Shown: piece by piece, positions 44,228 to 53,555 of the stretch
Position numbering within the stretch: position 1 is the stretch's first letter
Layout of the letters: the number at the start of each line of letters is the position of its first letter
Assembly: GCA_030728985.1 (NCBI GenBank)
Contig: JANQYI010000015.1
Span: forward strand, 1-64,000
Length of the DNA: 64,000 bases
Source: Burkholderiaceae bacterium
Lineage (GTDB): Bacteria > Pseudomonadota > Gammaproteobacteria > Burkholderiales > Burkholderiaceae_B
Direction: 5' to 3'
The notes under the pieces: model-generated
The model's input: only the letters and a program-made list of their open reading frames with translations
Databases searched by the model: none
Told to the model about the DNA's origin: nothing
Program-made: the position numbers and the translations under genes

Positions 44228-44500
44228 ATGAACAAAACAGAATTGATCGATCACATTGCCACTAAAGCTGACATTTCTAAAGCTGCTGCGGGTCGTTCAC
44301 TTGATGCGATGATCGCGGCTGTCAAGACAACCCTCAAAAAGGGTGGTACTGTGACACTAGTCGGTTTCGGTACCTTTGCTGTGACAGCGCGTGCTGCTCG
44401 CACTGGTCGCAACCCACGCACCGGCGAAGCCATCAAAATCAAAAAAGCCAAGGTGCCAAAGTTTCGCCCAGGCAAGGCACTCAAAGACGCCGTCAACTAA
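44228..44500 (+). CDS. hupB: HU-family histone-like DNA-binding protein
   Basis: A 90-residue nucleoid protein with the signature [20 protein letters not shown], covering the DNA-clasping arm with the intercalating Pro in NPRTGE. Length and ending ([12 protein letters not shown]) match HU, not IHF. It bends and compacts DNA as a dimer. It has its own promoter and terminator. Confidence 0.95.
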   Translation: MNKTELIDHIATKADISKAAAGRSLDAMIAAVKTTLKKGGTVTLVGFGTFAVTARAARTGRNPRTGEAIKIKKAKVPKFRPGKALKDAVN

Positions 44501-44511
44501 GACGTCGCGAG

Positions 44512-44539
44512 TTGCTTAAAATGTGCGGTTCGCTATAAT
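44512..44539 (+). promoter_or_regulatory. promoter of tRNA-Val inside the hupB terminator
   Basis: TTGCTT (44512-44517), 16 bases, and a perfect TATAAT (44534-44539) followed by GCG, the discriminator typical of stringently controlled tRNA promoters. The TATAAT is exactly the loop of the hupB terminator hairpin. Transcription would start near 44546, about 50 bases before the mature tRNA. Confidence 0.65.
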
Positions 44540-44560
44540 GCGAACCGCATTTGTTTTTTT
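44524..44560 (+). terminator. intrinsic terminator of hupB
   Basis: TGCGGTTCGC (44524-44533) and GCGAACCGCA (44540-44549) form a perfect 10-base stem with loop TATAAT, followed by TTTGTTTTTTT. Confidence 0.92.
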
Positions 44561-44597
44561 GCTGTGTTGGCCCCTCCAGTTTTATCCAAAACGCATA

Positions 44598-44673
44598 GGG
44601 TGCTTAGCTCAGTTGGTAGAGCGGCGCCCTTACAAGGCGTAGGTCACAGGTTCGACCCCTGTAGCACCCACCA
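44598..44673 (+). tRNA. tRNA-Val (anticodon TAC)
   Basis: A 76-base tRNA with encoded CCA. The acceptor GGGTGCT/AGCACCC, D-arm AGCTCAGTTGGTAGAGC, anticodon arm CGCC-CTTACAA-GGCG with anticodon TAC, and T-arm CAGG-TTCGACC-CCTG are all standard. Confidence 0.97.
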
Positions 44674-44714
44674 CAACAGCCTAAAATATCCATACTGAGA
44701 GTAAACTTTCCAGT

Positions 44715-45389
44715 ATGAGAATTTTACTAATCGAAGATGACGCGACCCTTGGTCGGGCTCTGCAAGAGTTTTTGACCAATCAAGGCTATGCAGTCGATTG
44801 GCTTGCAGAAGGTCATCGAGCACTGCTTGCCGTTAAAAACTATACCTATGATCTCGTTGTCCTTGACCTCAATCTTCCTGATGTTGATGGTTTAGAGGTT
44901 CTTAGAGTTTTTCGTCAAGAGGGGCGACATATCCCTGTTTTAGTGTTGACTGCGCGCGATGCTCTGGCAGATCGAGTCGCGGGCTTGGATGCTGGCGCCG
45001 ATGATTACCTCTCCAAACCTTTCGAACTAGACGAACTCGCTGCTCGTGTGCGCGCCTTTGCTCGCAGGCATCATGGTAGCGCCGTCCCCGTGATTGAGTA
45101 TGGATCACTGAGTTTTGATACCGTTCATCGAGAAATACGGGTTGATGGCATATTGTTGTCTGTTTCAGTGAGAGAGCTCTCCGTACTGGAGATGCTATTG
45201 ACTCGAGCAGGCAAAATCGTCACTAAACAGCAAGTGACGCAAGCACTGTCGGCGATGGATGCAGATTTTAGTGAAAATGCCGTAGAAGTGTATGTCTACA
45301 GATTAAGAAAAAGGCTTGAGGGACTGGGTGTCGCGATTAAAACCGTTCGAGGCTTTGGCTACATGCTCGAAAAAGCATCCACGGAATAG
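44715..45389 (+). CDS. OmpR-family response regulator (QseB/TctD-like)
   Basis: A 224-residue regulator. The receiver domain has acidic pocket E7-D8-D9, phospho-acceptor D51, T78 and K100. A winged helix from about 130 (SVRELSVLEMLL, VYVYRLRKRL, VRGFGYML) binds DNA. It pairs with the kinase gene that follows 46 bases downstream. It starts 41 bases after tRNA-Val, so co-transcription is possible. Confidence 0.92.
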   Translation: MRILLIEDDATLGRALQEFLTNQGYAVDWLAEGHRALLAVKNYTYDLVVLDLNLPDVDGLEVLRVFRQEGRHIPVLVLTARDALADRVAGLDAGADDYLSKPFELDELAARVRAFARRHHGSAVPVIEYGSLSFDTVHREIRVDGILLSVSVRELSVLEMLLTRAGKIVTKQQVTQALSAMDADFSENAVEVYVYRLRKRLEGLGVAIKTVRGFGYMLEKASTE

Positions 45390-45435
45390 GCAAGACCATG
45401 CATGCATTCAATTTTTTATTTTCCGTCTATTCAAT

Positions 45436-46524
45436 ATGAAGTTTCCCGCTCCGGGATCATTGGCCAGGCTGCTCATTCTGCGGCTGTTGCCTCCTATCAT
45501 CGCGTTGGTTTTGCTGGATCAGTCTCTCACATGGCTGATTTCACATAAGCTCGAACTCGACGAGTGGCAGCATGAGGATATTTTTTGGTTAATGCTTTGC
45601 GGTCAGTCCCTTCTTGTCGCTTTGCTCATTTGGGTCGTGATTAGCGCTGTGAACCGTAGTATGACATCGGTTCATCAGCTGTCCGAAAAGATTTCACAAA
45701 AATCCGCGGAGGATCTTGGTCAGCTGGATCTGAAGGGGTTGCCGTCGGAGTTTGAGCAACTCCTTAGGCACACCAACGCGTTGTTTTCCCGCTTGAACGA
45801 TACCTTCGAGGCACAAAGACGTTTTGTTGGTCATGCCGCCCATCAGCTTAAAACACCCCTCGCAGGATTAAAGCTTGAGTCTGAGCTGATGCTCTCGCAA
45901 CCGTTGCCTGCGGATCTTAGAGAGCGGGCTGAGCGGATAAAGAGCGTGACCGATCGTATGATTCGACTTGGCACACAGCTGTTGTTGCTGGCGAGGTTGG
46001 ATCCTGAGGGACGCCCACAAGATCACTTTGTCTCTCTTGATCTATGTGAGTGGACGCGTAAATGCGGCGCAGAGTGGATAGAGCGTGCACAAGCCCGTCA
46101 CATTGACTTACAGCTAGACGCACCTGATCATCCTGTTTGGATTGAGGGCGATCCGATCTTGCTTAGAGAGCTTTTAGGGAATCTGATCGACAATTCCCTT
46201 CGGTATGCCGCCGGTGCTCGGCGCATACGCTTAGTGGTCAGCGCGACTCCGCCGACGCTATCGATCGAAGATGATGGTTGTGGAATTGATGCTTCGGATC
46301 AGGATAGAGTCTTTGATGCCTTTTATCGCGCCTCGAATGCTCTGGAGGGCGGATCGGGGCTGGGGTTAGCACTGGTGAGAGAAATTGCGCGGGTCCATGG
46401 TGCTTGGTGGAATCTCATCAGCGTCCCGCAACTGACCGGCGTAAAAATCACGATACTTTTTCCTGGTATGAGGAAAGGCGCACAACTCAATCGTATGGAG
46501 CGACTCGGACAGCTTCAACTATGA
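45436..46524 (+). CDS. sensor histidine kinase with minimal periplasmic region
   Basis: A 362-residue membrane kinase from ATG 45436; no good ribosome binding site is visible, so translation may depend on the upstream gene. Two membrane spans (about 10-32 and 49-72) leave only about 16 periplasmic residues, much less than QseC or TctE. The phospho-acceptor is H136 in AAHQLKTPLAG. The ATPase has the N-box NLIDNSLRYA, DDGCGID and GSGLGLAL. It probably senses something in the membrane or through a partner. Confidence 0.9.
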   Translation: MKFPAPGSLARLLILRLLPPIIALVLLDQSLTWLISHKLELDEWQHEDIFWLMLCGQSLLVALLIWVVISAVNRSMTSVHQLSEKISQKSAEDLGQLDLKGLPSEFEQLLRHTNALFSRLNDTFEAQRRFVGHAAHQLKTPLAGLKLESELMLSQPLPADLRERAERIKSVTDRMIRLGTQLLLLARLDPEGRPQDHFVSLDLCEWTRKCGAEWIERAQARHIDLQLDAPDHPVWIEGDPILLRELLGNLIDNSLRYAAGARRIRLVVSATPPTLSIEDDGCGIDASDQDRVFDAFYRASNALEGGSGLGLALVREIARVHGAWWNLISVPQLTGVKITILFPGMRKGAQLNRMERLGQLQL

Positions 46525-46557
46525 CGCTGCCCTTATCGACTCGAGGCGAAAATAAAT

Positions 46558-47778
46558 TTACTTGCGACCTGCACGCGCTTCGATACGCATACGGAGTGCG
46601 TTGAGCTTGATAAAGCCCGCAGCATCCGCCTGATTGTAGGCGCCGCCGTCGTCATCAAAAGTCGCGATTGTCTGATCAAAAAGCGTATCTTTAGAGTCAC
46701 GAGAGACTGTATAGACATTTCCTTTGTAGAGTTTGACGCGTACCCAGCCGTTGACGTCTTGCTGCGTTGTATCGATCAGCGCTTGCAGTGCGCGTCGCTC
46801 GGGAGACCACCAGTAACCATTGTAAATCAGGGTGGCGTAGCGAGGCATCAAGTCATCTTTGAGGTGCGCGACTTCGCGGTCAAGCGTAATCGATTCGATG
46901 GCCCGATGGGCCTTGAGCATGATGGTGCCACCGGGAGTTTCGTAGCAGCCGCGAGACTTCATGCCAACATAACGGTTTTCCACTAGATCCAAGCGACCGA
47001 TGCCATGTTTGCCGCCAAGTTCGTTGAGCTTGGTCAGCACTTGAGCGGGTGAAAGTCGGACTCCATTAAGGCCGACAATGTCTCCATGCTCAAATTCGAT
47101 GTCAAGGTATTCGGCTTTGTCGGGGGCCGCCTCGGGTGAGACGGTCCAACGCCACATTGATTCTTCGGCCTCGGCTTTAGGATCCTCCAGGTGGCGACCC
47201 TCAAAGCTGATGTGGAGTAAGTTGGCATCCATAGAGTAGGGCGCACCACCTTGCTTGTGCTTCATATCGATCGAAATGCCGGCGTCTTCTGCATATTGCA
47301 AGAGCTTTTCACGCGAGACCAAATCCCATTCGCGCCAGGGCGCGATGACTTTGATGCCTGGCTCGAGCGCATAATAACCAAGCTCGAATCGAACTTGGTC
47401 ATTCCCTTTCCCTGTTGCACCATGCGACACCGCATCGGCACCGACTTGTCGCGCGATGTCAATCTGACGCTTGGCGATGAGTGGACGTGCGATTGAAGTT
47501 CCAAGTAGATACTCGCCTTCGTAAACGGTGTTGCAGCGAAACATGGGATAGACAAAATCGCGGACAAACTCTTCGCGGAGATCATCAATAAATATTTGCT
47601 CTGGCTTGATTCCGAATTTAATGGCTTTTGCACGGGCCGGCTCAAGCTCTTCGCCTTGGCCGATGTCAGCGGTGAACGTGACAACCTCGCATTGGTAGGT
47701 ATCCTGGAGCCATTTTAAGATGACCGAGGTATCGAGTCCGCCTGAGTAGGCCAAAACAACTTTTTTAATATCGCTCAT
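46558..47778 (-). CDS. argG: argininosuccinate synthase
   Basis: A 406-residue enzyme that joins citrulline and aspartate with ATP. N-terminal [15 protein letters not shown] is the ATP pyrophosphatase loop; [16 protein letters not shown] is the substrate segment. Length and motifs fit the type 1 family. It is convergent with the sensor kinase gene and follows argF on the same strand by 53 bases. Confidence 0.97.
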   Translation of the reverse strand: MSDIKKVVLAYSGGLDTSVILKWLQDTYQCEVVTFTADIGQGEELEPARAKAIKFGIKPEQIFIDDLREEFVRDFVYPMFRCNTVYEGEYLLGTSIARPLIAKRQIDIARQVGADAVSHGATGKGNDQVRFELGYYALEPGIKVIAPWREWDLVSREKLLQYAEDAGISIDMKHKQGGAPYSMDANLLHISFEGRHLEDPKAEAEESMWRWTVSPEAAPDKAEYLDIEFEHGDIVGLNGVRLSPAQVLTKLNELGGKHGIGRLDLVENRYVGMKSRGCYETPGGTIMLKAHRAIESITLDREVAHLKDDLMPRYATLIYNGYWWSPERRALQALIDTTQQDVNGWVRVKLYKGNVYTVSRDSKDTLFDQTIATFDDDGGAYNQADAAGFIKLNALRMRIEARAGRK

Positions 47779-47831
47779 GAGCTGCTCTATATGTAGAAAG
47801 TAAAAATGTTAACCCGTTCAACGGACAGAAA

Positions 47832-48776
47832 CTATGTGTCGAGTTGACCAAGCAGGAGGAATTCCATCAGGGCTTTTTGAACGTGCAGTCTGTTTTCTGC
47901 CTCATCCCAGACCACGCTTTGAGGCCCCTCCAATACTTCAGCGGTGACTTCTTCACCACGGTGCGCTGGCAAACAATGCATAAATAATGCGTCAGGAGCC
48001 GCACGACTCATCATGTCTTCGTCCACGCACCAGTCCGCGAACGCTTTGCGACGCTCTTCGTTTTCCGCCTCGTAACCCATACTAGTCCAGACGTCGGTGG
48101 TCACAAGATGCGCCCCCCTGCAAGCTTCGTGCGGATCCGCGAACTCTTTCAAGATCGATGTCTTGGCGTTACCGATGCGCTCAGCTTCGAGTCTGTAACC
48201 TGCAGGAGCGGAAACATGTAGATTGAAATCCAACAGTTCCGCGGCCTGTAACCAGGTGTAGGCCATATTGTTCGCATCACCCACCCAAGCCACGGTTTTC
48301 CCGGCGATACTGCCGCGGTTTTCAATAAAGGTAAAAATATCCGCCAAAATTTGACAAGGGTGGAACTCGTTGGTCAGCCCATTGATCACGGGCACGCGAG
48401 AATGTTGCGCAAAGCGTTCAAGGCGCGTTTGTTCAAAGGTGCGGATCATCACAATGTCCACCATGCGTGACACGACGCGTGCCGTATCCTCGATAGGCTC
48501 AGAGCGTCCGAGCTGAGAGTCGTTGGTCGTTAAGTGAATCACTGAGCCGCCCAATTGGTACATGCCTGCCTCAAAGGAAACTCGGGTACGTGTACTGGCT
48601 TTTTCAAAGACCATCGCCAAAGTCCGGTCATGCAAGGAGTGATGAGGCTGATACTGTTTGAATTTGTCCTTGATGAGCCGGGCTCGATTCAGGACGTAAA
48701 GCAACTCAGTGGGTGTGAAGTCACTGAATTGCAGAAAGTGCCTGAGGGGGCCGTGTGGTTTGGCGGCGTTTAACAT
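47832..48776 (-). CDS. argF: ornithine carbamoyltransferase
   Basis: A 314-residue enzyme forming citrulline. The carbamoyl-phosphate loop is STRTRVSFE, further FHPCQILAD, and the ornithine-site MHCLPAHRGEEV. It lies between argD (21 bases upstream) and argG, consistent with an arginine operon. Confidence 0.97.
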   Translation of the reverse strand: MLNAAKPHGPLRHFLQFSDFTPTELLYVLNRARLIKDKFKQYQPHHSLHDRTLAMVFEKASTRTRVSFEAGMYQLGGSVIHLTTNDSQLGRSEPIEDTARVVSRMVDIVMIRTFEQTRLERFAQHSRVPVINGLTNEFHPCQILADIFTFIENRGSIAGKTVAWVGDANNMAYTWLQAAELLDFNLHVSAPAGYRLEAERIGNAKTSILKEFADPHEACRGAHLVTTDVWTSMGYEAENEERRKAFADWCVDEDMMSRAAPDALFMHCLPAHRGEEVTAEVLEGPQSVVWDEAENRLHVQKALMEFLLLGQLDT

Positions 48777-48797
48777 GATTGACTCGATTAGAGCGGT

Positions 48798-49976
48798 TTA
48801 TTGCTCAGCGTTAAAAGCTTTAATCAAGGGGACAATGATCTTAACGATCTCATCGGCTTCGTCCTCCGTGATGATCAGGGGTGGCAACATACGGATAACT
48901 CGGTCTCGTGTCACGTTGATCAATAGACCGGCCTCGAGTGCGCGACCGACCAGAACGCCGCAGGGCTTTTCGAGCTCGATACCGAGCATCAGACCCTGGC
49001 CGCGGACTTCGCGCACGCCTGGGACCCCACGAAGTGCCTTTTCGAGAGCGGACTTGAGATGCCCTCCCACCTTGACTGCATGGGCGAGTAATTGATCGTC
49101 CTCAAGCGTTTTAAGCGTTGCATTGCCCGCTGCGCAGACTAATGGACCGCCACCAAAAGTCGTACCGTGACTTCCTGGTCCAAGAACACCTGCTGCCGGA
49201 CCTCTGGCAGCGATGGCGCCAATTGGGACTCCGCCGCCAAGGCCTTTGGCCAAGACAACGACATCTGGCAAAATGTTTGCCCATTGATGTGCCAGCCATT
49301 TGCCGGTGCGTCCGATGCCCGATTGCACCTCATCGATCATCATGAGCCAGCCGCGCTCATCACAAAGCTTGCGAAGGTCTTGCATATAGGAAATATCCGA
49401 GGGCCTGATGCCGCCTTCGCCTTGCAAGACCTCAAGCAGAACGGCAACAACGCGAGGCTCTTTTTCAGCGGCTTCTTTGATGGCATTGAGGTTGTTGTAG
49501 GCGACCTTGATAAAACCTTCGGGCAGTGGGCCAAAGCCGGTGCGTGCTTTTTCACTATCGGTCGCGGCGAGGGTCCCGAGTGTCCGCCCATGCCATGACG
49601 ACTCCATCGTAATGATCGTGGGGAGATCGTTACCTTTTTTATAACCAAAGTAACGTGCCAGCTTGATCGCAGCCTCGTTGGCCTCGGCGCCACTATTCCC
49701 GAACAAAACTTCGGTCATGCCCGAAATTTCGGCGATTTTTTGCGCAAGTGCTTCTTGTTCCGGTACTTGATACAGGTTTGAGATGTGAATAAGGCGGGCG
49801 GCCTGCTGGCTGATCGCCTCGACGAGTTTAGGGTGAGCGTGTCCAAGGCAAGACACTCCGATACCCGCCATCGCGTCTAGATACCGTCGACCGTTTGTGT
49901 CCCATAACCAAATGCCTTTTCCATGAGTAAAGGCAACGGGAAGTCGGGCATACGTATTCGAAATGGCAGAGGTCAT
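48798..49976 (-). CDS. argD: acetylornithine aminotransferase
   Basis: A 392-residue class III PLP aminotransferase. ATG 49976 (GGAG 8 bases upstream) gives the usual N-terminus MTSAISNTYARLPVAF; the frame is open to 50024 but that part is not conserved text. PLP segments GNSGAEANEAAIKLAR, IDEVQSGIGRTGK and the Lys in VLAKGLGGGVPIGA are present. It makes N-acetylornithine in arginine synthesis, possibly also succinyl-diaminopimelate. Confidence 0.93.
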   Translation of the reverse strand: MTSAISNTYARLPVAFTHGKGIWLWDTNGRRYLDAMAGIGVSCLGHAHPKLVEAISQQAARLIHISNLYQVPEQEALAQKIAEISGMTEVLFGNSGAEANEAAIKLARYFGYKKGNDLPTIITMESSWHGRTLGTLAATDSEKARTGFGPLPEGFIKVAYNNLNAIKEAAEKEPRVVAVLLEVLQGEGGIRPSDISYMQDLRKLCDERGWLMMIDEVQSGIGRTGKWLAHQWANILPDVVVLAKGLGGGVPIGAIAARGPAAGVLGPGSHGTTFGGGPLVCAAGNATLKTLEDDQLLAHAVKVGGHLKSALEKALRGVPGVREVRGQGLMLGIELEKPCGVLVGRALEAGLLINVTRDRVIRMLPPLIITEDEADEIVKIIVPLIKAFNAEQ

Positions 49977-50113
49977 CGCCTGGGCTCCGTAGTCAAAATG
50001 CCCGTCAAGCGGAATCGCATGCATGGGCGTAAAACATCAATCATATACAATCTTGGGGATAGTCTCACGAATCAGAAGTTCTTGAGACTGATAATCGGCG
50101 ACACAGGTTATGC

Positions 50114-50425
50114 ATGACATCAGAAGTTCGCTATTTCATCATTTTTGGCCTTACTCAGTCCGGCGTAGCGTTCAGACCGAGTGATTGGGCCGAACGCCTT
50201 GCGGGTGTTCTCTCCCCATATCGACCTGTCGGCACGCTTGGCAGCCATCTTTCCTATTCACCCTATGCCATTCCGACGGTGATTGATGGCGCGCGCTGTG
50301 TTGTGATTGATGAGCGCTTACGCGAGCTCGAACCCCTGGCGTGGAAATTTGTCCACGACTTTGCGAAAGACAATTTTTTAAAAACAGAGTCTGACGTGAC
50401 GGTCGACCCTGTCAGGCGTCACTAG
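50114..50425 (+). CDS. DUF3579 family protein
   Basis: A 103-residue cytoplasmic protein with the DUF3579 marks FRPSDWAERLAGVLSPYRP, YSPYAIPTVIDGARCVVIDE and a LEPLAWKFVHDFAKDN ending. Function unknown. In Burkholderiales it is regularly found near arginine genes, as here, divergent from argD. AGG precedes the ATG at 6 bases. Confidence 0.9.
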   Translation: MTSEVRYFIIFGLTQSGVAFRPSDWAERLAGVLSPYRPVGTLGSHLSYSPYAIPTVIDGARCVVIDERLRELEPLAWKFVHDFAKDNFLKTESDVTVDPVRRH

Positions 50426-50427
50426 AA

Positions 50428-51381
50428 TCAATCAATCGGCGTGAAGACTTTGCCGTTAGCAAAATAAGAGGCAAGATTTTCCAGCAGACAATCCGTCATG
50501 GCCCTGCGCGTTTCATGTGTTGCGCTGGCGACATGGGGCATGAGCACAACGTTGTTCATCGACTTGAGCGCATCAGGAACAATAGGCTCTTTGTCAAAGA
50601 CGTCCAAGCCAGCACCCCCGAGAGCGCCTTCTGTCAGCAGCCGGACCATGGCAGGCTCGTCGATTACAGAGCCGCGGGCAATATTGACCAAAATCCCTTT
50701 AGATCCAAGGGCGCGTAGCACGGGCTCATTGATTAAACCTCGAGTGCTGGCGCCGCCGACTGTCGCAACGACAAGAAAATCACTCCAATTGGCAAGTTCC
50801 ACGAGCGAGTCAAAATAGGCGTAAGGAACATCAGTGCGAGGACGACGGTTGTGATAAGCCACTTCCATGTCAAAACCCAAGCCGCGGCGAGCGATCGCCT
50901 CTCCGATGCGACCGAGCCCGACGATACCCAGTTTTTTGCCACTCACACGTGTTCCCAGGGTTAAGCTTCCCACTTTATTTTCCCAATGATTGGCTCGCAC
51001 ATAGCGATCGCCCCAACCAATATTGCGTGAAGCTGCAATGAGGAGACCCCAGGCCAAATCTGCCACGCAATCATTGAGCACGTCAGGCGTATTGCTGACA
51101 ACAACTTGTTGACGTTTCGCTGCGTCGATATCTATCGAGTCGTAGCCAACGCCCCAGCTGCAAATCGCCTTTAGGTTTGGTAGTGCTTGGATAACTTCCG
51201 CTTTGCAACCGATATTGGCTGAGGTAACGATCACCTCGATGCTCTCGGCATGTTCTTGCAAAAATGCCAGTGGATCCGCAGCTTTCCAATATGGAAGCAC
51301 CTCGTATCGTGCCGAAAGTTCCGCATCTGCGGGGGAATGACCAGTGAGAGAGCCAATTTGCAGAATGCGGGGCTTGGGCAT
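50428..51381 (-). CDS. D-2-hydroxyacid dehydrogenase (glyoxylate/hydroxypyruvate reductase type)
   Basis: A 317-residue NAD(P)H enzyme. The Rossmann motif is GLGRIGEAIARR, the Arg of the active site lies in NIARGSVIDE, and the catalytic Glu and His in DVFDKEP and MPHVASAT. It reduces 2-oxo acids such as glyoxylate or hydroxypyruvate. It is convergent with the DUF3579 gene with 2 bases between them. Confidence 0.92.
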   Translation of the reverse strand: MPKPRILQIGSLTGHSPADAELSARYEVLPYWKAADPLAFLQEHAESIEVIVTSANIGCKAEVIQALPNLKAICSWGVGYDSIDIDAAKRQQVVVSNTPDVLNDCVADLAWGLLIAASRNIGWGDRYVRANHWENKVGSLTLGTRVSGKKLGIVGLGRIGEAIARRGLGFDMEVAYHNRRPRTDVPYAYFDSLVELANWSDFLVVATVGGASTRGLINEPVLRALGSKGILVNIARGSVIDEPAMVRLLTEGALGGAGLDVFDKEPIVPDALKSMNNVVLMPHVASATHETRRAMTDCLLENLASYFANGKVFTPID

Positions 51382-51487
51382 GTCAATGTTATCCGTCTAA
51401 AGTTGAATCAGGCTGCGGGGAGATGTTTAATTCTATCCGGTTTTAAATATTTTTCGATTTCGAGTGAGTGCGGAAAGGAAATGCAAA

Positions 51488-51505
51488 ACAGCCCAAAAGG
51501 GCTGT
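51488..51505 (-). terminator. intrinsic terminator downstream of rpsT
   Basis: On the minus strand ACAGCCC-TTTT-GGGCTGT is followed by TTTGC. It lies about 100 bases after the rpsT stop and is the only T-run hairpin in the 225-base spacer before the dehydrogenase gene. Confidence 0.7.
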
Positions 51506-51606
51506 CTTTGTCATATTTAAAAGAAGCAAACGCTTCGATAGAGTAAAGATGCGGAGTCAGGACTCATGCAAACGATCAATGGCTCATGCAAAAAAAACGC
51601 TAAGCC

Positions 51607-51870
51607 TTAGGCCAAAGATTTGATTGCGGCAGAAAGGCGGCTCTTGTGGCGAGCGGCTTTGTTCTTGTGAATGATATTTTTGTCGGCAACACGGTCAATC
51701 ACGCTTGTCGCTTTTTGGAGTACTTCAGCCGCCGCAGCCTTGTCGCCTGTATCGATGGCAGAGCGCACGCGTTTGATCGCGGTGCGCAACATCGAACGCA
51801 GGCTGGAATTGTGCATATTGAGGGCAACCGATTGGCGGGCGCGTTTACGGGCTTGGGCTGTATTTGCCAT
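51607..51870 (-). CDS. rpsT: 30S ribosomal protein S20
   Basis: An 87-residue, strongly basic protein beginning [18 protein letters not shown] and with [15 protein letters not shown] near the end, the S20 signature. It binds 16S rRNA early in 30S assembly. It has a spacer of 101 bases from murJ, with TTGACT and TCAATA as a possible promoter on the minus strand. Confidence 0.97.
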   Translation of the reverse strand: MANTAQARKRARQSVALNMHNSSLRSMLRTAIKRVRSAIDTGDKAAAAEVLQKATSVIDRVADKNIIHKNKAARHKSRLSAAIKSLA

Positions 51871-51971
51871 GAATGATCTGTCTTATCTTTAAAGTGCGCA
51901 CTCAATATTGAGCGCAATAGGTTGAAATCAGTCAACTATATTAGCACTAAGTCCACGAAATGCAAACTCTA

Positions 51972-53555
51972 TTAGCTTAAATTTGCCTTATGTGTCGCAT
52001 CCGGTGCTCGTCTGAAGTGCTTTAGACGCATTCCAAGGGTCAAGAGGGTGAGTAGATAGCATACGCCAGCGATAGCCAAGGCGCTAAATAACCAAAGAAC
52101 TCTGAGCCATGGCGTCGCTTGAAGAGAGACCCAGTCAATTTGATTTGCGGCAAACCAGAGTGGCAAGGCCATCGTCATCAAAGCGCACGACTGTCTGAGG
52201 AAAAATACGCCCCAGCCGGTGGCAGGCTGGTAAATTTTTTTGCGTCTCAAGCCAAAATAAAGTGCCATAGCATTCAAGCATGCGCCTAAACCAATTGCAA
52301 GCGCGAGGCCGGCATGGGCAAGCCAAGGCACCAAAAAGAGATTCATCACTTGCGTCAGTATCAAGACGGCAATGGCAATCTTGACGGGCGTGCGAATGTC
52401 TTGTTTGGCGTAAAAGCCAGGTGCCAAAATTTTGATGGTTAGCAAACCCACGAGTCCAACGGAATAGGCCATGACGGCTAAACGAGTTTGCGCGACATCC
52501 GAGGCGTTGAACGCACCATAATGAAAAAGTGTCGCGACTAAGGCGTCGGCCATCATGACCATACAGAGTGCCGCGGGAAGTCCCAGGAGCAACATCAGCT
52601 TAAGTCCCCAGTCCAGCAAATGGCTGTAATGCAGTTGTCCTTCTGGATCGGCATGCGCTTTGGAAAGACTAGGCAAAAGAACTGTCCCTAGGGCCACGCC
52701 GATGAGCGCTGTAGGAAACTCCATAAGGCGATCGGCAAAGGAAAGCCAAGTGACGCTGCCGGGCGTCAGCCACGTCGCGATATTGGTGTTGATCAATAGT
52801 GAAATTTGTGCAACTGAGACACCCAGCGTGGCGGGTAACATCTGTTTCATGATGCGTCGAACGATCGGATCTTTGAGTGCGGGTTTGACAGGACCGATCA
52901 GGCGGGGTCGCAGACCCAGACGCGATAGTGCCCACCATTGAATGCTGAGCTGAAACAGACCGCCGAGCATGACGCCAGCCGCCAGGGCATAGATAGGTTG
53001 GGGGAAATGATCGGACAGCAACAAACTGGTGCCAATCATGGAAAGATTGAGTAAGACGGGCGTAAAGGCCGGAACAGCAAAGCGGCGCCAGGTATTCAGT
53101 ACACCCGACGCAAATGCGACGAGTGACATACAGATGATGTAGGGGAGCATCACCCGTGTCATCCATACGGCGGAGTCAAAGTCCGATGCTCGGGCGGGAT
53201 CCGTTAAACCACTCGCCATGGCCATGACGACCCAAGGGGCGCCGATGACTCCAGCCATTGTTGTCAGCGACAGAACGATAAATAGGGTGATGGCAACCCG
53301 ATCCAGCAAAAGTTTGACGGCTTCGGGCTCATGTTGATTTTTGACTTCGCCCAAAATCGGGATAAAGGCTTGAGCAAAGGCACCTTCCGCAAAAAGTCTG
53401 CGCAGCAGATTAGGGATGCGAAAAGCCACCCAAAAAGCATCGGTCAACGATCCAGCACCAAATGTGCGCGCAATGATAATGTCGCGAGCCAACCCAGTAA
53501 TGCGCGACAGCAGCGTGAAGCTGCTGACCGTTGCGGCGGCACGCAAAAGACTCAT
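51972..53555 (-). CDS. murJ: lipid II flippase MurJ
   Basis: A 527-residue inner-membrane protein of the MOP superfamily with about 14 spans. The N-terminal SRITGLARDIIIARTFG segment and FAEGAFAQAFIPIL are family hallmarks. It flips the lipid-linked peptidoglycan precursor. Its start overlaps the SDR gene's stop by 4 bases. Confidence 0.95.
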   Translation of the reverse strand: MSLLRAAATVSSFTLLSRITGLARDIIIARTFGAGSLTDAFWVAFRIPNLLRRLFAEGAFAQAFIPILGEVKNQHEPEAVKLLLDRVAITLFIVLSLTTMAGVIGAPWVVMAMASGLTDPARASDFDSAVWMTRVMLPYIICMSLVAFASGVLNTWRRFAVPAFTPVLLNLSMIGTSLLLSDHFPQPIYALAAGVMLGGLFQLSIQWWALSRLGLRPRLIGPVKPALKDPIVRRIMKQMLPATLGVSVAQISLLINTNIATWLTPGSVTWLSFADRLMEFPTALIGVALGTVLLPSLSKAHADPEGQLHYSHLLDWGLKLMLLLGLPAALCMVMMADALVATLFHYGAFNASDVAQTRLAVMAYSVGLVGLLTIKILAPGFYAKQDIRTPVKIAIAVLILTQVMNLFLVPWLAHAGLALAIGLGACLNAMALYFGLRRKKIYQPATGWGVFFLRQSCALMTMALPLWFAANQIDWVSLQATPWLRVLWLFSALAIAGVCYLLTLLTLGMRLKHFRRAPDATHKANLS

